From Arcobacter ellisii (GTDB lineage: Bacteria; Campylobacterota; Campylobacteria; Campylobacterales; Arcobacteraceae), in NCBI RefSeq assembly GCF_003544915.1, contig NZ_CP032097.1, positions 1,550,001 through 1,614,000 on the forward strand: 64,000 nucleotides of DNA. The letters run 5' to 3'. The position numbers were made by a program, and so were the translations under genes. Under the pieces are notes generated by a model. It was not told the origin of the DNA. It made no database searches and worked only from the letters and a program-made list of their open reading frames with translations. Positions 43,917 through 52,480 of the stretch are shown piece by piece (within the stretch, counting starts at the first letter, position 1; the number at the start of each line of letters is the position of its first letter).

Positions 43917-44651
43917 ATGTTTGATTTAGTTAAAAAAATGTTATTTATTTTTCTTATCACAACTTGTAGTTTAAATGCTGCAATAAAAGAAGTATCAAAA
44001 AATGAAATAACTCAAATGGAACAATTAGAGTTATTTAAAAGAGCACAAATAAAAATCGTAAAAGCTTTTGATATTGGAAGTTTATATATTCTAAGTATTA
44101 ATGTACAAGGAAATAATGATGAGATTTATTTAACAAAAGATAAAAAACTTATTCTTTCAGGTGATGTAATTGATGTAAATAATGGAATGAAAATTTCAGC
44201 TCCTGTTGATTTAACAAAAGCAAAAGGAAAAGAGGCATTTGTTTATGGAAATGGAAAAGAAGAGTATTATTTATTTACAGACCCAGAGTGTCCATATTGT
44301 AAAAAATTAGAATCATACCTTCCACAAATAAAAGATAAAGTAAAAATAAGAGTATTTTATTTTCCTTTAGAATCACATGAAAATGCAAAAGATTTATCAT
44401 TATACATTATGAGTCAAAAAACATTAAATGCAAAAATTGATGCAATGTTTGATGCAAGTGAAAATTTAGATAAAGTAAAAAATGCAAAATATACACAAGC
44501 CCAACTTGCAAAACTTGAAAAACAATTAGAAGAACAAATTCAATTAGGAATTTCTTTAAATGTTCAAGGAACACCAACAATATTTGACAAAAATGGAAAT
44601 AATATTATTTGGGTTAACTTACTTGAAAAATTTGGAATAGAAGTTAAATAG
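43917..44651 (+). CDS. DsbC/G-like periplasmic thiol:disulfide protein
   Basis: A 244-residue exported thioredoxin-fold protein. The signal peptide covers about 1-22 (ends L-N-A-A). An N-terminal dimerisation-like region (about 25-115) precedes the thioredoxin domain with D-P-E-C-P-Y-C-K-K near residue 122 and cis-proline G-T-P-T-I-F near residue 221. C-P-Y-C is the disulfide-isomerase-type motif. It is chromosomal, separate from the island's Dsb genes. A GTAAAATCA hairpin follows directly. Confidence 0.88.
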   Translation: MFDLVKKMLFIFLITTCSLNAAIKEVSKNEITQMEQLELFKRAQIKIVKAFDIGSLYILSINVQGNNDEIYLTKDKKLILSGDVIDVNNGMKISAPVDLTKAKGKEAFVYGNGKEEYYLFTDPECPYCKKLESYLPQIKDKVKIRVFYFPLESHENAKDLSLYIMSQKTLNAKIDAMFDASENLDKVKNAKYTQAQLAKLEKQLEEQIQLGISLNVQGTPTIFDKNGNNIIWVNLLEKFGIEVK

Positions 44652-44672
44652 TAAAATCATTTTTGATTTTAC
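44651..44672 (+). terminator. Hairpin terminator after the DsbC-like gene
   Basis: A perfect 9-bp stem GTAAAATCA/TGATTTTAC with a TTTT loop starts at the stop codon. TATTTTGG follows. Confidence 0.6.
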
Positions 44673-44718
44673 TATTTTGGTAAAATTTTATTTACTTTTT
44701 AAATCTTTTTGTTAAAAT

Positions 44719-44804
44719 AACGACTCGAGATCTCAGGTAGAGATTCCATCGTTAATTTAAACAAATTTACTGCATGGCCAAAATTAAATTTTAATTTTGG
44801 AGAT
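44719..44804 (+). promoter_or_regulatory. Structured leader, candidate translational RNA switch
   Basis: Upstream of the diiron-oxygenase operon: outer stem AACGA (44719-44723)/TCGTT (44749-44753), internal loop CTCGAG/TCCA, inner stem ATCTC (44730-44734)/GAGAT (44740-44744) with loop AGGTA. Downstream, a 23-bp perfect palindrome (44778-44800) ends in the GG of the Shine-Dalgarno GGAG (44799-44802). GAGAT at 44800-44804 can alternatively pair with ATCTC at 44730-44734. This would exchange an open and a masked ribosome site. A TAAAAT -10-like box is at 44713-44718, which leaves the first stem's inclusion in the RNA uncertain. It matches no riboswitch class I can name. Confidence 0.5.
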
Positions 44805-44809
44805 TCATT

Positions 44810-46060
44810 TTGAATAATCAAAATCATTGTATATCTATATTTACTGGTGATTTACCTCCTTCAAAAGCACTATTTTTGAAACTAGAAAATGCTTTTTTAT
44901 TAGCAAATATTTATGAAATAATTGAAATTATTTCACTAAAAGCAAATATTGAAATTGAACTTCAAGGATGGGCAAAACTTAAAGGTCATCTTTTTTTAGG
45001 TAGAACTACATTAAAAAATCAATACTCTTATAAAATCCAAAAGATAAGTAAAAATTCTTTTACTTCAAAAGCTTTTTGGGGCAAAAAAATGAAAGGTATT
45101 GATACTTCAAATCCAAAACTAAAAGACTTAGAGTTAAGTGAGAAAATTTTAGCAAAAGCTCCAATTGATAATGGGCTTTTAACAAGGGGAATTATAACTC
45201 AAGAAAATAGTCCAATTTATGATTTTGAGTTATCTTTTAAAGAACAAGTTTGGTCAAATCCTATTTCAGTTTTGTATGAAGAAGGAAAAAATCTTCAATG
45301 GAATGCAACAACGGATATTCCTTGGAGTGAAATACCAAATCTAAATCCAGTTTTAGAAAAAGCTGTATGCCAAATCATGACTTATTTAGTTGAAAATGAA
45401 TTTTCAGCTTTATATATTCCTGGAAAATTTATAAGTAAAATAAATCCATACTATATGGAAGTTCCTCTTTTTTTATCATCACTTATGAATGATGAAGCAA
45501 GACATATTGAAGTTTTTACAAAACGTGCAAATGCAAATGGTGGAGGATTTCAATATTCAAGTGAAGTAACTCAACGTTCACTTTTCTCACTTTTTAAAGA
45601 AAATGACTATATAAAAAGTTCATTTTTACTTCATGTTATGGGTGAAGGTACTTTTGTAGATTTACTCTCATTTTTGGAAAAACATATGCCTGATGATGCA
45701 ACAAAAAAAATCATTCGTTTAGCAAAAAGAGATGAAATGCGTCATGTTGCGTATGGTGTTGAACATGTAAAATCAGCCATTGAACAAAATCCAAATAGAA
45801 TAAATGCTTTAAAAAATACTGCTTATAAAAGAAAAGAGTTTATGGATGAAGTAAGTAGTGAATCTTCTATTTTACTTGAATCACTTGCAATTCTAGCAGG
45901 TGGAAGTAATGAGCCAAAGGATTATAAAAGAGGATTTGATTTAGTTGAAGAATTAAAACAAAAAATGAATACAAACAGAATAAAAAGATTAATAGATATA
46001 GGTATGGATGAAGATTTAGCAAATGATATTTCTAAAGTTCATACACCAAATTTTATGTAG
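44810..46060 (+). CDS. TusA-like domain fused to a ferritin-like diiron oxygenase domain
   Basis: A 416-residue protein beginning at a TTG 7 bp after GGAG. Residues about 8-80 resemble TusA/SirA sulfur-carrier folds (ending W-A-K-L-K-G-H, as W-C-R-x-x-G-H in the family), but the catalytic cysteine position reads L-P-P-S. Residues about 165-370 are a four-helix diiron domain: Glu in V-E-N-E-F-S-A-L near 208, E-A-R-H near 230, Glu in M-G-E-G-T-F near 279, and E-M-R-H near 305. Both E-x-x-H pairs are intact, so O2 chemistry is likely. The substrate is unknown. It is first in a three-gene operon. Confidence 0.7.
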   Translation: MNNQNHCISIFTGDLPPSKALFLKLENAFLLANIYEIIEIISLKANIEIELQGWAKLKGHLFLGRTTLKNQYSYKIQKISKNSFTSKAFWGKKMKGIDTSNPKLKDLELSEKILAKAPIDNGLLTRGIITQENSPIYDFELSFKEQVWSNPISVLYEEGKNLQWNATTDIPWSEIPNLNPVLEKAVCQIMTYLVENEFSALYIPGKFISKINPYYMEVPLFLSSLMNDEARHIEVFTKRANANGGGFQYSSEVTQRSLFSLFKENDYIKSSFLLHVMGEGTFVDLLSFLEKHMPDDATKKIIRLAKRDEMRHVAYGVEHVKSAIEQNPNRINALKNTAYKRKEFMDEVSSESSILLESLAILAGGSNEPKDYKRGFDLVEELKQKMNTNRIKRLIDIGMDEDLANDISKVHTPNFM

Positions 46061-46070
46061 TAGGGGAAAA

Positions 46071-47198
46071 ATGTCAAATTTATATAATGAAATGTTAGAG
46101 TTTGCAAAAGAGAATATTGCACCATATACTAACAATGTGGATATTGAGGGAAAATTTCCAGTTGAAAGTTTCAAAGCTATCAAGGGAAAAAAATTAACAG
46201 GTCTTTTAGTTCCAAAAGAGTTTGGAGGAATGGGACTAAATTTTCAAGACCATACACAAACTATTTTAGCTTTTGCAAATTATTGTGCAACAACAGCTTT
46301 ATGTTATATGATGCACAATGTTGCAACAAATTGTATTGCAACTTATGGAAGTAATGAACTAAAAAAAGAGTTTTTACCAAGAATTGCAAATGGTGAAATT
46401 ATGTTAGCACTTGCATATAGTGAAAGTGGAACAGGAACACACTTTTATAATCCAGAAATTAAAGTTACAAAAGAGAATGAAACTTTATTTATGAATGGTA
46501 GAAAAAGTTTTGTTACATCTGCTACTTATGCTGATTATTATTTAATTGATGCAAACTCTGTTGAAAGTGAAGGTTTAGATAACTGGATTATTTCAAAAGA
46601 TTTAGCTGGAATTACTTTTGAAGAGAGTGCTTGGAATGGTCTTGGTATGAGAGGAAATGCTTCTTGTCCAATGATTTTAAAAGATGTAAGAATTGATGAA
46701 AAATCAAGGATTGGTGCAAGTGGAAGTGGACTTGATCAAATATTTAATTGTGTTGGACCATTTTTTATCATGGGATTAGCAGCAGTTTATAGTGGAGTTG
46801 CTTTAAATGCTTGTAATTCAATCAATGAGTATTCAATGAATAGAAAATATAGTGATGAAACAGCTTTATGTAATATTCCAACTGTTCAAAATCATATCTC
46901 TGAAATCTATACAAATGCAGCAAGTGCGAAATATTTTACATTAAGTGCTGCGAAAAGTGTAATTGAAGCTGACCCAATGGCACAAGCAAATGTATTAGCT
47001 GCAAGAATTCATGCATCTGAAATGGCTGTAAAAGTTTGTACACTAGCTATGAAGATTGGTGGAGGTACAGCATATGCTAAAAGAATAAATATTGAAAGAT
47101 TGTTAAGAGATTCTTTAGCAGCACAAGTTATGGCTCCAAGTACTGATGTTCTTACGACTTGGCTTGGAAAAGCTTTAACAAATCAATCAATTTTATAA
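46071..47198 (+). CDS. Acyl-CoA-dehydrogenase-like flavoprotein, probably a monooxygenase-type member
   Basis: The start at ATG 46071 follows TAGGGGAAAA; a longer frame from 46023 overlaps the upstream gene and has no ribosome site. The 375-residue protein has the ACAD three-domain fold: L-V-P-K-E-F-G-G-M-G-L near 42, A-Y-S-E-S-G-T-G near 114, and C-terminal K-I-G-G-G-T-A-Y-A near 327. The catalytic glutamate expected near the end of true dehydrogenases is not seen (M-A-P-S-T-D instead). That pattern occurs in flavin monooxygenases of this fold such as DszC/SfnC-like enzymes. The substrate is unknown. Confidence 0.8.
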   Translation: MSNLYNEMLEFAKENIAPYTNNVDIEGKFPVESFKAIKGKKLTGLLVPKEFGGMGLNFQDHTQTILAFANYCATTALCYMMHNVATNCIATYGSNELKKEFLPRIANGEIMLALAYSESGTGTHFYNPEIKVTKENETLFMNGRKSFVTSATYADYYLIDANSVESEGLDNWIISKDLAGITFEESAWNGLGMRGNASCPMILKDVRIDEKSRIGASGSGLDQIFNCVGPFFIMGLAAVYSGVALNACNSINEYSMNRKYSDETALCNIPTVQNHISEIYTNAASAKYFTLSAAKSVIEADPMAQANVLAARIHASEMAVKVCTLAMKIGGGTAYAKRINIERLLRDSLAAQVMAPSTDVLTTWLGKALTNQSIL

Positions 47199-47207
47199 GG
47201 ATAAAAA

Positions 47208-48038
47208 ATGCAAAAACCAATAGTTGTGGGTTCAGTTGCTTATGACCCAAAAGTTGTACCAATTTGGGATATTATTAGAGATTATTTTAATGATAATGGA
47301 ATAAGGCTTGATTATATTCTATTTTCAAACTATGAAGCACAAATTGAATATTTATTATCTGGAAAAATAGATATTGCATGGAATACAAATGTTGCTTGGG
47401 TGCGAACTTATGAATTAAGTAATCAAAAAGCACAAGCTTTACTTATGAGAGATACAGATATTGATTTTAAATCTGTGTTTATCACAAAAGCAAAAAATGG
47501 TATTAAATCAATTCAAGATTTAAAAGGTAAAAAGTTTGGTCTTGGAAGTGCAGATTCAGCTCAAGCAGCAATTTTACCTTTAAAATATCTACAAAATGAA
47601 CTAAAAGAAAAAATCAATGAAGTTGAAATCATTAAATTTAATTCAGATTTAGGAAAACATGGAGATACAGGAAGAAGTGAATTTGATATCATCGAAGCAA
47701 TAAAAGAAGATGAAATTGATGCAGGAGCAATTGGTATTAGCACTTGGATTAGAATTATTGAAGAGGGATTATTTCCTGCAGGTGAAATCGAATCTTTTTA
47801 TGTAAGTGAGGGATATTGTCATTGTAACTTTACAGCTCTGAATAGTTTAGATGAAAAAGTGAAAAAAACATTTGTTGATATGATGCTTTCACAAGACCCA
47901 AATGAACCAATCATCAAAAAAATGATGCAAATGGAAGGTTTAAATAAATGGGTTGTTACAACTACTGAAGAATTAAAAGGTTATGATGTTTTAACACAAG
48001 CTATGTTTGAACAAGATTTAATGAAAAATAATTGGTAA
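47208..48038 (+). CDS. PhnD/NMT1-like binding-fold protein without signal peptide
   Basis: A 276-residue type-II periplasmic-binding-fold protein of the PhnD group (G-S-V-A-Y-D-P near 8, I-D-I-A-W-N-T-N-V-A near 58, D-L-K-G-K-K-F-G-L-G near 104). No signal peptide or lipobox is present, so it should be cytosolic, and there are no ABC permease genes nearby. Cytosolic members of this fold include enzymes (THI5, MqnA/MqnD). With the two oxidative enzymes it likely forms one biosynthetic or catabolic pathway (inference). It has several cysteines and histidines near residue 204 (G-Y-C-H-C-N). Confidence 0.75.
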   Translation: MQKPIVVGSVAYDPKVVPIWDIIRDYFNDNGIRLDYILFSNYEAQIEYLLSGKIDIAWNTNVAWVRTYELSNQKAQALLMRDTDIDFKSVFITKAKNGIKSIQDLKGKKFGLGSADSAQAAILPLKYLQNELKEKINEVEIIKFNSDLGKHGDTGRSEFDIIEAIKEDEIDAGAIGISTWIRIIEEGLFPAGEIESFYVSEGYCHCNFTALNSLDEKVKKTFVDMMLSQDPNEPIIKKMMQMEGLNKWVVTTTEELKGYDVLTQAMFEQDLMKNNW

Positions 48039-48040
48039 AA

Positions 48041-48071
48041 AAATAAGTATCTTTTAAAAAGATACTTATTT
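48041..48071. terminator. Bidirectional terminator between the PhnD-like gene and yeiH
   Basis: A perfect 13-bp stem AAATAAGTATCTT and complement, with a 5-nt loop, followed by AAAAAAAG on the plus strand and preceded by T-rich complement for the minus strand. Confidence 0.85.
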
Positions 48072-49071
48072 AAAAAAAGAATTTTACTAAATAATATCCC
48101 ACAATAGTTAGCCAAACAAATAAAATCAAAGATAAATAAAATGGTTTCATACCAATATTTTTAAATTTATTAAAACTTGTTTCCATTCCTAAAGCTGTCA
48201 TTGCCATCGTTAGAGCAAAATTATCTACAAAATTTATAGTTTCAATTGTTTTAATACTTAAAAACCCAAAAGAGTTAAATCCTACAACAACTATAAATAT
48301 AATTGCAAACCAAGGAACCATAATTTTTGTTTTCTCTTTTTTATTATGAAATGTAGTTTTTATAAGCCAAAATGATAATAAAATTAAAAAAGGAACTAAA
48401 AATATCACTCTTATCATTTTTACAATAATTGCATCTTTAGCTACCATTTCTCCTAAACTATTTGAAGAACCTACAACGTGTGCCACTTCATGTAAAGTTG
48501 CTCCTATATAAACTCCCATTTGAGAAGGATTAAAATCAAATATTCCTAGTTTATATAAAAATGGATATAAAAACATAGCAATAGTTCCAAAAATCACCAC
48601 AAAAGAAACAGCTATTGCACTTTTATAAGCTTCATTTTTTAATACACTTGAAGTTGCCATTACAGCAGCAGCTCCACAAATAGAACTTCCTGCACTACAT
48701 AAAATCGCAATTTCTCGGTCAAGTTTTAAAACTTTTACTCCAATAAAATATCCAAAAATAAAAGTAAAAAGAACTATACAAAAAGCAATAAAAATTCCAC
48801 CAAATCCAACTTCTTGTAGATTTTGTAAAGTCAATCTAAATCCATATAAAATAATTCCAAATCGTAAAATATATTTTGTTGAGAAGATTATTCCACTTTT
48901 TCCAAAATCTAAAAATTTGTGTTTTATTGTATTTGCATAAAAAATTCCAAGAACTATTCCAATAATAAGTGAACTAATTCCTAAATTTCTAAAAAAATCT
49001 AATTCTGCTAAAAGTGTTGCAAATAAAGAAAATATTCCAACAAATAAAATTCCATAAAAAGTATTTTTCAT
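48070..49071 (-). CDS. yeiH: YeiH-family putative sulfate exporter
   Basis: A 333-residue membrane protein with about ten helices. C-S-A-G-S-S-I-C-G-A-A-A-V near residue 124, then G-A-T-L-H-E-V-A-H-V-V-G near residue 190 are signatures of the UPF0324/PSE family. It is divergent from a LysR gene, the common yeiE-yeiH arrangement. It may export sulfate or sulfite released by neighbouring sulfur chemistry; that link is inference. Confidence 0.9.
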   Translation of the reverse strand: MKNTFYGILFVGIFSLFATLLAELDFFRNLGISSLIIGIVLGIFYANTIKHKFLDFGKSGIIFSTKYILRFGIILYGFRLTLQNLQEVGFGGIFIAFCIVLFTFIFGYFIGVKVLKLDREIAILCSAGSSICGAAAVMATSSVLKNEAYKSAIAVSFVVIFGTIAMFLYPFLYKLGIFDFNPSQMGVYIGATLHEVAHVVGSSNSLGEMVAKDAIIVKMIRVIFLVPFLILLSFWLIKTTFHNKKEKTKIMVPWFAIIFIVVVGFNSFGFLSIKTIETINFVDNFALTMAMTALGMETSFNKFKNIGMKPFYLSLILFVWLTIVGYYLVKFFF

Positions 49072-49168
49072 AATAACTCCTTTAATTTTGTAAGTATAAC
49101 TCCATTTTTTTAATTTGTAAAATATATTAATTTTAATATAATGATTAATATTTTTAATAAGGAAAAAT

Positions 49169-50053
49169 ATGACACTAAAAGAGCTACATTTTTTTTATAA
49201 ATTAAGTGAAAATCCTCAAGTTACGCAAGTAGCAAATGAATTAAATATTAGTCAATCAGCAATTTCATTAGCAATTAAATCGCTAGAAAACTCTTTAAAT
49301 GAACAACTATTTGATAGAATTGGAAAAAAATTAATTCTAAATGAAAAGGGAAAATATTTCAAAGAAAAAACTCTTCCTCACTATTTAGCACTTATGGATG
49401 CACAAACAATTTTCCAAGAAAATAAACTAGCAGGAAACATAAAAATAGCTTCAAGTAGAACTATTTCTAACTATATAATGCCAAATATTTATTATGATTT
49501 TTTGACAAAATACAAAGATGTAAAACTTGATATTTCAACTATAAATTCAAGTAAAATTATTGATAAAATCTTAAAATCTCAACTTGATATAGGTTTAATT
49601 GAAGTTGATACACAAAATTCAAGTTTAATAAAAGAAAAACTATGTGATGATGAATTAATAGTTGTTACAAGTGATGAGAACCACCCAAAAATTGCCTTTA
49701 TTGATGCTATCAAAAAAAGATGGATTTTAAGAGAAACTGGCTCAGGAACAAGGGAAATTTTTATAAATTGTATTGGAGAAATATCTAAAGAGTTAGATAT
49801 TTTTATGCAATTACAAGATTTTGAAGAGATTAAAAAAATTGTTTTAAATAATCCAGATACTGTAACAGCTATCTCAAAAATAATTGTAGAAGAAGAACTA
49901 AAAGAGAAAAAACTCTTTCAAATAAAACTAAAAAATTTAGAACTAAAAAGAGAATTTTATTTGGTTTATCATAAAGAAAAAACGAAAAATCTACTTTTTG
50001 AAACCCTGATTGAATTTCTAAAAAATAGATTTAAAGAGTTTTATCTTCCGTAA
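49169..50053 (+). CDS. YeiE-like LysR-family regulator
   Basis: A 294-residue LysR protein. The HTH has S-Q-S-A-I-S-L-A-I-K-S-L-E near residue 30, followed by F-D-R-I-G-K-K. The effector domain carries R-E-T-G-S-G-T-R near residue 192, a substrate-loop segment typical of CysB/YeiE-like members. Divergence from yeiH (97 bp) suggests it controls that exporter. Its 3' end overlaps the convergent PEBP-type gene by 13 bp. Confidence 0.9.
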   Translation: MTLKELHFFYKLSENPQVTQVANELNISQSAISLAIKSLENSLNEQLFDRIGKKLILNEKGKYFKEKTLPHYLALMDAQTIFQENKLAGNIKIASSRTISNYIMPNIYYDFLTKYKDVKLDISTINSSKIIDKILKSQLDIGLIEVDTQNSSLIKEKLCDDELIVVTSDENHPKIAFIDAIKKRWILRETGSGTREIFINCIGEISKELDIFMQLQDFEEIKKIVLNNPDTVTAISKIIVEEELKEKKLFQIKLKNLELKREFYLVYHKEKTKNLLFETLIEFLKNRFKEFYLP

Positions 50054-50565
50054 TATGAAATTAGTGAAGCTTTTGCTAAAGAATGAGAGTTTAAATAAAA
50101 TCCTACAAGTGCTGGATTTGCATTTTTATCTAAACCTAAAGTTTCAATATCAAGAGCATAAACTGTAAATTCATATCTATGAGCTTTATCTCCAATAGGA
50201 GGACAAGCTCCACCAAAACCACTTTTACCATAATCAGTTATACTTTGAATAACATCTTTTGATTCACTATTTCCAAAACCTCTTGGAAGAGTAAATTTAT
50301 CTTTTGGAATATCAAAAACTAACCAATGCCACCATCCAGAACCTGTTGGTGCATCTGGGTCATAAACAGTTACTGCAAATGATTTTGTACCTTTTGGAGC
50401 ATCTTTCCATGAAAGTTCAGGAGAGATATTTTCTCCCGTACATCCAAAACCATTAAACACTTGTTTTGATGTTAATTGACCTTCTAAATCTGAACTACTT
50501 AAAGTAAAATTATCTGCTAATAAAAAAGTAGCACATAAACCTAAACTTAAAAATATTTTTTTCAT
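50041..50565 (-). CDS. YbhB/YbcL-family (PEBP/Raf-kinase-inhibitor-like) periplasmic protein
   Basis: A 174-residue PEBP-fold protein with a signal peptide (about 1-17, ending L-L-A). The ligand pocket shows Y-D-P-D-A-P-T-G-S near residue 68, W-W-H-W-L-V-F near residue 78, and G-P/A-C-P-P-I-G-D-K-A-H-R-Y-E-F-T-V near residue 142. Family members bind anions such as phosphate; the bacterial role is not settled. It ends inside the LysR gene's 3' end. Confidence 0.92.
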   Translation of the reverse strand: MKKIFLSLGLCATFLLADNFTLSSSDLEGQLTSKQVFNGFGCTGENISPELSWKDAPKGTKSFAVTVYDPDAPTGSGWWHWLVFDIPKDKFTLPRGFGNSESKDVIQSITDYGKSGFGGACPPIGDKAHRYEFTVYALDIETLGLDKNANPALVGFYLNSHSLAKASLISYYGR

Positions 50566-50574
50566 TTTTTCTCC

Positions 50575-51384
50575 TTATAATAAATTTAAAATTGAACTAA
50601 TCTCTTCATTTGTAAGCTCAAACTCACTAATTTTTAAATCTTCTATCATATGTTTTGTTGAAGTTGTACCATTTAGTGGAACTATATTTATATGATTTAA
50701 AAATCTATAAAAAATCTCTGCTACACCTTTTTCATATTTTACTGATAAATTTTTTAATATATCACTATTTAAAATATGAGGATTTGCTGTTAGTGACCAA
50801 AAACTCTCATAAGTTATACCATTTTCTTTACAAAAAACTCTTATTTCTTTATCATAACCACTTTGGGCATAAAATCTATTTTGAATAATAGTTGGTTTTA
50901 TTCTTGCATTGTTGTATAAATATTTTAAAACATCCAGCTCATAACAATTACTAATTCCTAAAGCTCCTACTTCTTTTTTGTCATAAAACTCTTCCATTTT
51001 TTGCCAAACTTTTTGAAGTTTACTTCCAGGATATACAGGAGAGTGTAAAATATAAGCATCTATAAATGAGGTTTTTAGATTTTTTTTAGAAGTTTCAAAA
51101 GATTTCTCTACTTGAATTTCTATATCATCACTTTCTAAATATGGCATATTGTTTTGGTCTTGCCCATCAATTGGAGTAAATTTTGTTTGAATAAATAAAT
51201 CTTCTCTTTTTATACCACTTTCAAAAGCCTTTTGTAAACCTAAACCAACTAAATCCTCTCTATAATGTTTTGGTTGACACGCTGTATCAATACCTTTAAA
51301 TCCTTGTTTTAACGCCTCAAAAACTAAAGTAGTTGTATTTTCTTTTTTCCAAGCTGTTCCATAAATCATATTTGGTATTTTCAT
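50575..51384 (-). CDS. Aldo/keto reductase
   Basis: A 269-residue TIM-barrel NADPH oxidoreductase. The catalytic tetrad can be placed at D in G-I-D-T-A, Y in K-H-Y-R-E-D, K in I-Q-T-K-F and H in I-L-H-S-P. The cofactor segment near the C-terminus has P-L-N-G-T-T-S. It lies between the EamA and PEBP genes, all leftward with gaps of about 10 bp, so it is probably one transcript. Confidence 0.9.
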   Translation of the reverse strand: MKIPNMIYGTAWKKENTTTLVFEALKQGFKGIDTACQPKHYREDLVGLGLQKAFESGIKREDLFIQTKFTPIDGQDQNNMPYLESDDIEIQVEKSFETSKKNLKTSFIDAYILHSPVYPGSKLQKVWQKMEEFYDKKEVGALGISNCYELDVLKYLYNNARIKPTIIQNRFYAQSGYDKEIRVFCKENGITYESFWSLTANPHILNSDILKNLSVKYEKGVAEIFYRFLNHINIVPLNGTTSTKHMIEDLKISEFELTNEEISSILNLL

Positions 51385-51393
51385 AATCTTCTC

Positions 51394-52275
51394 TTATTTT
51401 TGTTTTAATAAAACTATTGTAGCAAATGTTGAGATTATAATTCCTATAAAAACATTAAAACTAATAGTCTGTTTTTCTATTATAAAAGATAAAATTGCAA
51501 CCATCGCTGGACTTAAATAGACATAAGCCATCAATTTTTTAGGACCTAAAATAATAGAACTTTTTTGATATAAATATAGAGTTACAACTGTCGTTCCAAT
51601 CACTAAATAACTCATCCAATAAAATAAATCCCCTTTGATTTTTTCCCATCCAAAAGGTATATTTAAAACTTGCATTGTTATAAACATCCAAAAACATCCA
51701 CCAATTAGTGTTGTAAAAACTAAAACTAAAAGAATATCTCCTTTTCTATGTAAAAGTTTTAAAAATATTGAATATAAAGCCATTGAAGTTGAAGCAAGTA
51801 AAAAAATAATATCTCCTTCACTTAAAGAAAAGCCTAAAAACAGTTCAAAATCTGCTTTAAAAATAACAATACAAGTTCCAATAATTCCTATAAAATATAT
51901 AAAAAGTTGTTTTAAACTCATTTTTTCTTTAAAAAAGAATATACATAAAATTCCTGTCATCAAAGGAACTAAAGTATATAAAGTTCCTGTGTTTAGGGCT
52001 GTTGTTGTTTCTAAAGCTTTGAACATTCCAATAAAATATAAAGAATAAAACAATCCTATAATCATAGCTCTTGGAAATGTTGAAATAATTTTTGCTCTAA
52101 ACTCTTTTTTTATTAAAATGATTGGAGCTAAAATAATAGCTGCTAAAACAAATCTATATAAAGTTAAGGAGATAGAATCAATTACTCCTGAAAGTTTTGC
52201 ACTTGCTATAAATGAACCAGCAACTAAAAAAGTAGCTATAAATACCATAAAATGAGCTTTTAAAGTTTGTGTCAA
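51394..52275 (-). CDS. DMT-superfamily (EamA) transporter
   Basis: The likely start is a TTG at 52275, preceded by AAAAGGATTTTT; an in-frame ATG twelve codons upstream at 52311 has no ribosome site and would add a charged leader. The 293-residue protein has ten hydrophobic helices in two EamA repeats; a charged loop K-K-E-M-S-L-K-Q follows helix 4. Substrate unknown. It is the first gene of the leftward EamA-AKR-PEBP unit. Confidence 0.85.
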   Translation of the reverse strand: MTQTLKAHFMVFIATFLVAGSFIASAKLSGVIDSISLTLYRFVLAAIILAPIILIKKEFRAKIISTFPRAMIIGLFYSLYFIGMFKALETTTALNTGTLYTLVPLMTGILCIFFFKEKMSLKQLFIYFIGIIGTCIVIFKADFELFLGFSLSEGDIIFLLASTSMALYSIFLKLLHRKGDILLVLVFTTLIGGCFWMFITMQVLNIPFGWEKIKGDLFYWMSYLVIGTTVVTLYLYQKSSIILGPKKLMAYVYLSPAMVAILSFIIEKQTISFNVFIGIIISTFATIVLLKQK

Positions 52276-52410
52276 AAAAATCCTTTTAATATAAAAAATA
52301 AACCTAATCATAGTGGAATAAGTTTTTGAAGTTATTTATATGGTGTTAGTTTTTTAAAAATTTTGTATATTTATTGTCTTATTATTAAAAATTGTATAAA
52401 ATTTTACCAA

Positions 52411-52460
52411 GTAAGTAAGGACGACCTTACCTCTACACTTATTTTAGAGGACGACCTCAA
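52411..52460 (+). promoter_or_regulatory. Guanidine-II (mini-ykkC) riboswitch
   Basis: Two short hairpins, each with an ACGA loop: GTAAGG-ACGA-CCTTAC (52415-52430) and GAGG-ACGA-CCTC (52447-52458), separated by 16 nt. Two ACGR-loop stems in tandem define the mini-ykkC class, which senses guanidinium. The following AAAGGAAATTTT ribosome site and SMR exporter gene fit its known targets. Confidence 0.93.
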
Positions 52461-52480
52461 TTTTTTTTAAAGGAAATTTT

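Noticed and set aside
44719-44753. SAM-II, preQ1 or TPP riboswitch
   Set aside because: The diagnostic loops of these classes are not present; only a general switch-like architecture could be supported.
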